A stretch of 64,000 bases of DNA from contig NC_051070.1 of NCBI RefSeq assembly GCF_004664715.2, forward strand, positions 72,854,200 to 72,918,199, in the 5' to 3' direction. The position numbers and the translations under genes were made by a program. Source of the stretch: Peromyscus leucopus (lineage: Eukaryota; Chordata; Mammalia; Rodentia; Cricetidae). Positions 56,247 through 64,000 of this stretch are shown here, one piece after another. The stretch's first letter is position 1. Every line of letters begins with the position of its first letter. The notes beneath the pieces are model-generated. The model was not told the DNA's origin, did not search any database, and worked only from the letters and a program-made list of their open reading frames with translations.

Positions 56247-56399
56247 TATTTTGACGTTTTCAGGACAAGATTTCTCTTGTAGCTCTAGCTGTCCTGCAGT
56301 TCCCTCTACATGTGGACCAGGCTGGCATCAAACTCAGAGACCCACCTGCCTCTGCCTTCCAAGTGCAGGGACTAAAGGTGTGCGCTACCACGCCCAGCT
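56247..56399 (-). mobile_element. B1 SINE with 16-bp TSD
   Basis: Reverse B1 ('caggacaagatttctcttgtag' to 'ggtgtgcgctaccacgcccagct') flanked by CCCAATCCATTTTATT at 56231-56246 and 56400-56415, a perfect duplication. Confidence 0.95.
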
Positions 56400-56424
56400 C
56401 CCAATCCATTTTATTAAGGTAGGT

Positions 56425-56535
56425 GAAATGATGTGTATTTATAATCTCAGCTCTTAGAAGACTGAGACAGGAGGATCGATGTGAGTTTGAGGCCATCCTA
56501 GGCTATTGAGGGAGATCTTGTCTTAAGCAAATAAA
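56425..56535 (+). mobile_element. B1-type SINE (diverged)
   Basis: 'gatgtgtatttataatctcagctc' to 'gaggccatcctaggctattgagg', A-rich tail. Confidence 0.65.
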
Positions 56536-56549
56536 TAATATAAAGCATC

Positions 56550-56945
56550 TGCTGTGGGATGTCTTTTTGTATGCTGTGAATATGTGTTGCTCTGATTGGT
56601 TGATAAATAAAGCTGCATTGGCCTATGGCAAGGCAGCTTAGAGGCAGGCAGGAATTCCAAGAAGATATACAGAGAGAAGAAAGGAGAGGAGAGAGATGCT
56701 GTGAGCCACCACCAAGAGAAGCAAGATGTGAAAGTACCAGTAAGTCATGAAGCTAGGTGGCAATGCACAGATTAACAGCAATTGGTTAATTTAAGATATA
56801 AGAGCTAGCTACCAAGAGGTCTGCCATAGACCATACAGTTGTAAATAATATTCAGCCTCTGAATGATTATTTTATAAATGGCTGCCGGACCACGGGGTCG
56901 AGTGGGACCAGAGGAACTTGGGACTGGAGAAAACTTTCGACTACA
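56550..56945 (+). mobile_element. MYS-like ERVK solo LTR (copy 5)
   Basis: TGCTGTGGGATGTCTTTTTG... to ...TTTCGACTACA. It shares its first 60 bp with the provirus LTR at 43616. Flanks AGCATC and TACATC match at four of six bases. Confidence 0.85.
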
Positions 56946-57354
56946 TACATCTTATTAGGGTGTATTGCATACGATGAAATTCACCTGTTTCATGTGTACA
57001 ACCAGTGATTTTTAGATACGTTATTTAGTGTTGCAACTATCACCTTCAGTCATTCCTAGACTATTTTAGTACTACAGATGAGATCTTTAGGATATTAACT
57101 GTTGTTCAATTCTGAACTACAAGAAACCACTAATCTGCTTTTTATCTCTATAAACATTCTATGTACATAGAATCACAAGTCCATGATCACTTACTTAGCA
57201 TATGTTGAGATCTGTGTCAGTGGTTTGGTATGCCATCGTACAGGCCAACATACACAGAAATGTATTCATCCACTCACTGATGGACACTTCGGTTATTTCT
57301 GGGTTTCATCTATCATGAATAGTGCTACTGTGAATGTCTCTCTGTACATGTGCC

Positions 57355-57690
57355 TTAGTTACTCTTCTGTTGCTGTGATGAAACACCATGACCAAAGCAA
57401 CTTAAAAAGGCATTTAATTGGAGGCTTGCCTACAGTTTCAAAGGGTGAATCCCTGTGGCCATCATGGCGGGGAGCAGAGCGGGAGGTAGGCAGGCATAGC
57501 CCTCAAGCAGACGCTGAGCACCTACATATGGTCTGCAAGATGGAGACAGAAAGAAAGTGAGACTGGGGCTGGCCTGGGCTTGTGAAACCTCAAAGCCCAC
57601 CCCAGTGACACACCTCCTCCAGCAAGACCACATCGCCTAATCCTTCCTAAACACACCAACAACTGGAAACCAAACATTCAAATATGTAAG
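57355..57690 (-). mobile_element. URR1-like repeat in L1
   Basis: 'ttctgttgctgtgatgaaacaccatgacc', 'catcatggcggggagcagag', 'cctcaaagcccaccccagtgac', reverse orientation. Confidence 0.75.
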
Positions 57691-58031
57691 CTGTGGAAAT
57701 AGGAAAATCTTAGAAGGAGGGAGAGAAGGCAAGCATAAAATACACAGGCAAGTTTTGACATCATGATCTCTTCACACCTCCTTTCTTGACCCTAGGATGA
57801 AATACCACACCCACAAGAACATAATAGGCATGGGACTCGTTTCCCAAATATGCCATTGACCCCATTAAAGAACATTCTATTGCTGTGGCCAGAGCAATCT
57901 GGAATTCTTTCCATTAGGTTTGGTGTATCTTTTAACCAGCTGACTTGGCCTGGCACATTGATCCATGGTTACCTGCCTAAAAAGGTGTAGCTAAGCGTGG
58001 ACCTCATGCTGAGCTTTATTTTTATTTTATG

Positions 58032-58202
58032 TGTATGCTTTTTGCACCACATTCCAGAAGTGCCCACAGAGGCCAGAATCAAGGTTCATTAAAACTATAG
58101 TTAAAGATGGTTGTGAAGGACTGCATCTGTGCTGGGACTTGAACCTGGGACCTCTGGAAGAGCATCCAGTACTCTTAGCCACTGAGTAATCTATCCAGCC
58201 CC
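58032..58202 (-). mobile_element. B3-type SINE
   Basis: 'aacctgggacctctggaagagcat' to 'gccactgagtaatctatccagcccc', reverse orientation, inside the old L1. Confidence 0.8.
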
Positions 58203-58499
58203 TTGTGCTAAACATTTTGAAAATGACCAACTTGCTTTCTAAAATGGTCAGTCAAACCAACTTTCAGTCCTGCTAGCAACAGGGGAGTGCACTGTTTCTT
58301 GGCATCTTTGTCAACACTTGTTAATATTGGTCTTATTTATCACAGCCGTTCTAGCAAGTGGAAATGCTATCTCACAGGTCATCGTCTTCAGTGCTAAGGA
58401 TGGATTTCAGGGTCAAGGCAAATGCAACATTGAGCCAAGTCCCCAGTGAAGTGTTATCTCATTGTAACTGTTTATTTATTTTTAAAAGATTAAATTTTA

Positions 58500-58700
58500 A
58501 AAAACTATGTGTATGTCTGTGTGCCTGAGTATGGGTGTGTGAATGTGAGTGCAGGGTCCCAAGGAGACCAGAGATATCAGATCCTCCAGAGTTGAGGGTG
58601 CAAGCAGTTGTGAGCTATCTGACATTCACACTTGGAATGAAGTCCAGTCCTCTGCAAGAGCAGGAAGTGCTCTTGACTATCAAGCCATCTCCCCTAAGCC
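58500..58700 (-). mobile_element. B3-type SINE
   Basis: 'gggtcccaaggagaccagagatatcag' to 'gcaagagcaggaagtgctc' to 'caagccatctcccctaagccc', reverse orientation. Confidence 0.8.
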
Positions 58701-59165
58701 CTGCAGTTTTTATTTTCAAGTTAGGCATGTGCACAGATTGCATCTTCACACAGACCCACCAGGCAGGCTGTAATAGCTCCTCAAACCACAGATAATACAC
58801 TCTGAAGCCCCAGGTTGGTTCTGAGTTCCAGGAAGTCTTCTTCACTCTTCTGGAGAAGTGATGTGGGGGAGACACTGGAAACCTCTCACATACCTCAGAT
58901 AGGCAGGCACAGGGATCCTTCGGGGCAGCTTCATTGGTCAGCTGTGGGGCAGAAGGTTGGTGATCCTTTCTCTTGTGTGGCTTCTCATGAGTTTAGCCCG
59001 TTCCCACAGTTTTCTTGGCTTGAAGGAATCCTGCTGCCCAGTGAAAAGCCACAATGGCTCAGGAAAAAGATGCTGCTCCAAGAAGCAACCACCTCTGTAC
59101 TTGTTTTTGGTTTGTCTTTTCTTCATTGTCTTGATTTGATTTTTTATTCTTTTTTTCTTCCTCCT
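58701..59165. other. intergenic, nothing recognised
   Basis: No gene or repeat recognised. Confidence 0.4.
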
Positions 59166-59166
59166 C

Positions 59167-59604
59167 TGTAGCAGTTTGAAGGGGATAGTCTTAAGTATTT
59201 AAATACTTGGTCCCTGGCTGGTGGCACTTTTTGAGAAAGTTTAGGAAGTCTGGCCTTGCTCTAGGAAGTATGTCACTGGAAATGAGGTTCAAAAGTCACA
59301 TGCTATTCCCAGTTTTCTCTCTCTTCTGTGTGTGTGGGGGGGGGGGCTGCACGCACGCACGCACGCACGCACACACGCGCGCACGCACACACACATGCAC
59401 ACGCAAGCTCACACAAGTCTTGTGCTCGCAATTTAAGAGGCAAAACCTCAGCTTCTGCCCCAGCTGCTATACCTACCTCATGCTGCCTTTGCTCCACCAT
59501 CATGGATTCTAGCATTTTGGAACCATAAGCCCCAATAAACTCTTCCTTCTATAAGTTGCCTTGGTCACAATGTCCTATCACAGCAATAAGTTATAAAAAG
59601 TAAC
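59167..59604 (+). mobile_element. URR1/MaLR-like repeat with internal (CA/CG)n
   Basis: 'gtagcagtttgaaggggatagtc' to 'agccccaataaactcttcc' to 'cctatcacagcaataag'. A G10 run and an alternating (CACG/CA)n tract (59336-59412) lie inside. Confidence 0.6.
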
Positions 59605-59607
59605 TTA

Positions 59608-59683
59608 TATAGCCTTGAACTCCTGATGCTCCTGTCTCTACCTCCCAAAGACCTGAGTTACAAGTGTATACCACATCTGGCTT
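59608..59683 (-). mobile_element. B1 SINE fragment
   Basis: 'gccttgaactcctgatgctcctg' to 'gagttacaagtgtataccaca', reverse orientation. Confidence 0.6.
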
Positions 59684-59718
59684 TATTATTTTCTCCTTGT
59701 TCTTTAAAAAAAAAATAT

Positions 59719-59922
59719 TTTGTGTGTGTGTGTGCATGACTGGTTGTACTTACATGCAACTCATGAGTGCTTGAGCCTGCAGATGTCAAATGAGGGCACT
59801 GGGTCCTCTGGAACTAGAGTTACAGGTGGCCGTGATCCACCATGCAGGTTGGGAACCAGTCCTGGGTCCTTGGCAAGAGCAGTGATTGTTCTTAATTGTG
59901 GAGTCATCTCTTCAGGCCCCAA
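59719..59922 (-). mobile_element. B3-type SINE
   Basis: 'gggtcctctggaactagagttacagg' to 'ggtccttggcaagagcagtg', reverse orientation. Confidence 0.75.
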
Positions 59923-60087
59923 TATTTTCCTTTTTGCTTATTATTAACTTAGATAATTTTTACACTTGCATTTATTTGTAGTCTGACTCCCTTAATTTAA
60001 ATGTGACAACCGCAACACTGTCACGTGGCTTTTCTCTAAACTCCCAACACTAGGTCACTGAAGTAAATGAATACGCGTACTCTACCT

Positions 60088-60424
60088 TTTATGATATGTG
60101 GTTATGATAAAACACCATGACCAAAAGTAACTTCTGGAAGAAAAGAGTTTATTTTGTCTCACAGTCACAGAGGGAGAGTCCATAACGATGAGGGAGGCGC
60201 GGCACCAGAGGTGGGCAGGGGAAAAAGCTGAGAGATCTCCAACCACACACAGAAAGCAGAGAAAGTCAGCAGGAGGTGGAGTCAAATCCCTCCCCCAGTG
60301 ATGTATTTCCTCCAACAAGGTTGTACCTGCTAAAGGTTCCGTGACCTCCTCAAATCCTTGCCCACTAGATACCAAGTGTTCAAAACTGTGAGTCTGTGGG
60401 GGCATTTCTCATCAGCATCCTAAA
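60088..60424 (-). mobile_element. URR1-like repeat
   Basis: 'gttatgataaaacaccatgacc', 'cccagtgatgtatttcctccaac', 'gtgagtctgtgggggcatttctc', reverse orientation; closest to the copy at 6886-7225. Confidence 0.7.
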
Positions 60425-60623
60425 ACAATTCCAGGGGCCCTGACAAGAATATGAGAATGCTTAGACTTCCTTGAGGTTTAATAAACGACACTGACTGTGA
60501 GTTGCAGAGCTGCATATGTGTGCTTACAAGTGTGTGTATATAGGTACACATATGCACATACTTCCTGGCATTCCCACCTGAGTACATGTTAGTACATCTG
60601 TTTTCCTTTTATAACACATTTTG

Positions 60624-60941
60624 TGTGGTGATATTTTGTTTGTGCTCTAACAAATAAAGCTTGCCTGGAGATCAGAGTCCAGAGTTAACCACTAGAGGCC
60701 AGGCAGTGGTGGCACACACCTTTAATCCCAGCACTTGGGAGGAGGAAACAGGAAGTGATATAGCTGGGCGGAGAGAGGAAGTAACAAGGCAGGGTAGAGA
60801 CAGGAGCTCGGCCCCTTTCAGTCTGAGGATTCCTAGAGGTAAGAAGTCTTTCTAGTGGCTGGCTGCTCTGATCTTTCAACTTTCACCCTGATATCTGCCT
60901 CTGGGTTTTTATTATTAAGACCAAATATAATTCGAGCTACA
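60624..60941 (+). mobile_element. ERVK-like LTR (related to families T and G)
   Basis: TGTGGTGATATTTTG... to ...TTCGAGCTACA, with an embedded B1-like passage ('ggcacacacctttaatcccagc'). No target duplication was seen. Confidence 0.7.
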
Positions 60942-60966
60942 GTGTTATTATTGGAAGGATACAGTT

Positions 60967-61195
60967 ATGGGCTGAGATAGCTCTGTGATAGAGTGTTTGC
61001 TTAGCACTCTAGCACCACATAATTAATGAATAGAATGGGTGAGGTGGGCAAGATGGCTCAGTGGGGAAGGACATTTGCCGCCAAGCACAACCTGCCTTCA
61101 ATACCCAAGCTCTAGACAGATAAATGAGAGAACCCTCCACATGTGCGCTGTGGCTCATTCATGCCCCTCTACAATAAGTAAAGGTAAATTTTGAA
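60967..61195 (+). mobile_element. ID-like and B3-like SINE remnants
   Basis: 'gctgagatagctctgtgatagagtg' (ID-like) is followed by 'gggcaagatggctcagtggggaagg' (B3-like). Both are diverged. Confidence 0.55.
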
Positions 61196-61394
61196 AAAGA
61201 CTGAAGTTCAAAACCAGTAGAAAAAAATGCACAAGATAAAAGCAGTACAGAATTGTAAATAAACATTATGGTTCTGCAAAGCCAACAGCCATACTGTTGA
61301 CAAACACCGGCAGAGTCATAGTGATGATGATGGAGGCAGGCTGGTTGATCAGGGCAAAGGTACTCCATAAGTCTGAGGGTGCCTACTAGTGATT

Positions 61395-62409
61395 CTGAAG
61401 AATTAGCCTGCCTCCGTCTTAGGCTTAAAAAGACATCTTATAGTAAAGACAAGCTTGTGTAGATGTAATTCTGAACGGTCTTATTAAGTAAGAAACACAG
61501 AGCCAAATGCAGAGTTAAAAGCCCAGAGATCGAGCAGCAGCCAAGAGCTAAGACCACCTTCTTACCCCTTGCTGTTACTGTCATCCTTCCCCTCAAAAAG
61601 AGACCTACTTCCTGTGTGTCTGTCCTTTTATTGACCTTTCTGTTCTGCCTTCTCATTGGTTGTAAACCCAACCATATGACCTCATTGTCACTGCCTGTCT
61701 ATACAGACCTCCAGGTCTCTATGGTTGGTATTGAGATTAAAGGCGTGTGTCTCCAATGCTGGCTGTGTCCTTGAACACACAGACTCTGCTTGCCATGTGA
61801 TCTGATTAAGGGCATGTGCTACCACTGCCAGACTTCTGCTAAATGGCTTGCTATAAGCTCTGACCCCCAGGCAACTTTATTTATTAACATACAAATAAAA
61901 TCACATTTCAGCTCAACTAAAATATCACCATAAGCTTGGTTCATTCCTGTTTATGATTAAACCTCTGTTTCTCAGGGATTGGGCTACACCCACCTTTAAC
62001 CTTAACTACAAATGATTCTGTGCTGCATGTTCCAGGAATGGCAATCATGTTTTTGTTTCAAAGAGTTGTTTATAACCATCTTGCAAGCCTACCTTTGTTA
62101 TGAAAGTTATATGACCACCCGTGACTACCTTGCTTGGTCTACCTTGCAAGCATGTTTTTGTTTATGATGCTCTGCTCCTGTGACCCCACCTATCTTGCCC
62201 TCCAAATCCCCCATTTGAAACCCCAGCTCCTGAGCTTTAAAGGCCTTGTCTTTCTCATATTCCATACTGACCTCTCGAGCCCCGCCTTAGGGGGAGGCAG
62301 CCCGTGTACACAAATAACAAAGCTTTTTTAATTAATTGCTTGCTTGAATTCATGTGGCCATGATGATTTGAGTTGGCAGTCTTTCTTCTCCCGTCTTTGG
62401 GACTAACTG
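61395..62409 (+). mobile_element. ERVK-like LTR (family R, copy 2), interrupted
   Basis: 'cctgcctccgtcttaggctta' (61403) and, after the insertion, 'ttcctgtttatgattaaacctc' to 'gggggaggcagcccgtgt' to 'gtctttgggactaac' match 51603-52063. Edges are approximate. Confidence 0.8.
61456..61930 (-). mobile_element. ERVK-like solo LTR (family G) inside an LTR
   Basis: The + strand starts TGTGTAGATGTAATTC and ends AATATCACCA. Flanks CAAGCT (61450-61455) and TAAGCT (61931-61936) are a 6-bp duplication with one change. It is the reverse-strand sister of 39576-40052. Confidence 0.9.
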
Positions 62410-62582
62410 CCCCTGTCTATTTGTGAGGGAGAAGAGCAGCCGGCACCCAAGGAAACCCAATGGCCACCCACCCGAAACTTTTTACTCAGTTTTGCATCTC
62501 AAGAGCTTGAGATGCTCCCTAGCGTTTCATTACGTTCAGAGTGAGAATATTTAAAACACCTGTGCTAAAAATAACACCTGAA

Positions 62583-62707
62583 GCCGCCGGTCATTACGGC
62601 ATATGCTTGTGATCTGAGCATGCAGGAGGTGGAGGGAGAAAGATCAGGAGTTCTAGGTCATCCTCAGCTACATAAAAACTTTAAGGCCAGTCCGGCCTAT
62701 GTAAAAC
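62583..62707 (+). mobile_element. diverged B1-type SINE
   Basis: 'cggcatatgcttgtgatctgagcatgcaggagg' to 'aaggccagtccggcctatg'. Confidence 0.55.
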
Positions 62708-62873
62708 TGTTAGGATCCTGTACATGTGCAGCGTCTTACATCATCAGCGGGCACTGGCAACTACGTACCCACCATGAGGTCATGCAATCCCCGCCTTACA
62801 AAAAGCAGGACTCGGACCCCCACCCTCTCTTTCTGTGTTTCCTCTCTGCTCTGCTCTGCTCCCTCCCCCAGGC

Positions 62874-62912
<39 letters not shown>

Positions 62913-63045
62913 CTTTCCTCCACCCACCCTTCCCTTTTATTAAAGCTCTTTCTAATTCTGATAGTTGTGGCCATGGACCATTACTTTTCCACCGGTAACT
63001 ACCGCCACCGACCAGTGCCGTTTTACTATCAAAAACCCTGACTCT
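62708..63045 (+). mobile_element. ERVK-like LTR with a poly(C) tract
   Basis: It starts TGTTAGGATCCTGTAC; R-U5-like part 'ttttattaaagctctttctaattctg'. A C35 homopolymer (62877-62911) lies just upstream of the ATTAAA poly(A) signal. Left flank TAAAAC may match TAAAAA on the right; the right edge is uncertain. Confidence 0.6.
62877..62911. repeat. (C)35 homopolymer
   Basis: An uninterrupted run of 35 C (G on the other strand). Confidence 0.97.
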
Positions 63046-63077
63046 TAAAAACGAAAACAAGAGGCAAAATGCTGCCT

Positions 63078-63214
63078 AGAGAAGAGAGCCAGAGAACAGA
63101 GCTGTGAAAGGAAGACATTGGCAAGTGAAATAAACCAGGCAAGAACCCAGCACACTGACAATGAGAATGAAAGTGAAAGCCAGATGGAGGAGGGGGCTCT
63201 TTGGTCTGAGGCAG
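63078..63214 (+). repeat. direct repeat, copy 1
   Basis: 'ggcaagtgaaataaaccagg' and the following 'caagaacccagcacactgac' are shared, with flanks, with 63757-63890 in the same orientation. Overall similarity looks like more than 80 percent by eye. Confidence 0.85.
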
Positions 63215-63221
63215 GAGAATG

Positions 63222-63339
63222 ACGGCTCAGTGGGTAAAGTTGCTTGCTGCCAAGCCTGACAACCTTTGAGTCCTGGGAGTCACATGGTGAAAGCTGAGAA
63301 TCCTCAGGCTGTCCTCGGATCTCCACACCTTTGTACTTG

Positions 63340-63387
<48 letters not shown>

Positions 63388-63405
63388 AAATAAATGTAAT
63401 TTAAA
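63222..63405 (+). mobile_element. B3-type SINE with (CA)n
   Basis: 'acggctcagtgggtaaagttgcttgctgcc' to 'atctccacacctttgtac', then (CA)n at 63343-63382 and AAATAAAT. Confidence 0.8.
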
Positions 63406-63756
63406 AAAAATAACAATATACCACCTTTATCCCCTGATTGCAATGAAATGATTTCCATGCTTTGTTGGAGTTGGGAGATAGGATGGTAGTGACTGTGTAC
63501 TGTTTCTTCCAGCAGAGAGATGATTCATAGTCTGAGCTAGAAATGGCCTTAGGCAACCCTTGCTAAGGAACCTTTGGATGAACCAAAGCAGGTCAGCCTA
63601 CAGTGCTGTACAGCAAACCATTCTCCCTTTGTTTCAAGCCACGGCAGGAGCTCGGAACAGCAGCGTTCAGAACGAAACTGGGAAAGGGGAAACCAAACCC
63701 CGAGCCGCTAGCTCACAAGCAAAACAGTGTCCTTTCCCCAACACCACACAACCAGG
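63406..63756. other. intergenic, nothing recognised
   Basis: No supported gene. Confidence 0.4.
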
Positions 63757-63890
63757 GAAATGAGCCAGAGAACGGAGCTGGGAAAGGAGGGAACTGGCAA
63801 GTGAAATAAACCAGGCAAGAACCCAGCACACTGACAAAGGGAAGGAAAGCGGAAGCCAAATGAAGGGCTTTTTTGGTCTGACGCAGGAAG
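63757..63890 (+). repeat. direct repeat, copy 2
   Basis: Second copy of 63078-63214, start-to-start distance about 680 bp. Family not recognised. Confidence 0.85.
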
Positions 63891-64000
63891 GCAAATGAGT
63901 CTGGAAAAGTATTCAATCTAATTTAGGCCAAACCTAAAAATGAGGGAGACAGGCTATAGAAAAGAACATTTGCATTTTTATTGAAATACAAATTAACAGT

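Larger units (their letters stand above)
56950..58390 (-). mobile_element. ancient L1 (L1M type) 3' region, broken
   Basis: 'gatgaaattcacctgtttcatgtgtacaa', 'tcatccactcactgatggacacttcgg', 'gaatagtgctactgtgaatg' and, after insertions, 'gtcaacacttgttaatattggtc' (58310) match the order of old mammalian L1 3' sequence in reverse. It is split by a URR1-like element and a B3. Confidence 0.75.

Noticed and set aside
62620..63060. Pro- and Gly-rich frames
   Set aside because: Produced by the C35 homopolymer in an LTR.

Overview
The window is nuclear DNA from a muroid rodent, most likely a cricetid (hamster, vole or deer-mouse lineage). It is packed with rodent SINEs: B1 with the 'caaagctacacagagaaa' type 3' half, B2, B3, B4 and ID. 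It also carries many ERVK-like LTRs with 6-bp target-site duplications and simple repeats typical of rodent intergenic DNA. There are no bacterial-type operons, tRNA or rRNA genes, or CRISPR arrays. The species call is inferred from the repeat types only.

The one convincing intact protein-coding gene is RNASE10 (minus strand, 9479-10123). It is a 214-aa secreted member of the RNase A superfamily that keeps eight cysteines but lacks recognisable catalytic residues. This places the window in the RNase A gene cluster (human 14q11.2, mouse chromosome 14). By known synteny, PNP would lie to the right and RNASE9 to the left; I found neither. Three processed pseudogenes are visible: MRPL20 (minus, about 5305-5955), RPL30 (plus, about 10828-11285), and an unrecognised gene with a poly(A) tail (minus, about 30637-31800).

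The rest is layered transposon debris. From left to right: SINEs and URR1-like repeats with a dead gammaretrovirus-like gag-pro-pol fragment (2.0-4.8 kb); MRPL20 and RNASE10 (5-11 kb); solo LTRs and SINEs (12-22 kb); a defective minus-strand ERVL provirus (22.9-27.0 kb) with an ERVK-like solo LTR inside its gag; mixed SINEs, ID elements and a B1/LTR/retrocopy stack (27-33 kb); a 5'-truncated L1 with a perfect 15-bp target-site duplication (33.3-35.4 kb); and a tower of nested retroelements (35.6-48.0 kb). In the tower a gammaretrovirus-like provirus was entered by two solo LTRs, a B1 and a second whole provirus (43616-47957), which split its 3' LTR. The last 16 kb (48-64 kb) is SINEs, ancient L1 and MaLR-like pieces and several LTRs, including an LTR inserted within an LTR.

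I see no evidence of a new functional system. The most informative content is the insertion chronology that can be read from target-site duplications, and the sequence-level inactivation of every retroviral enzyme examined except the ERVL protease motif. Family names for LTRs are from memory and should be treated as provisional.
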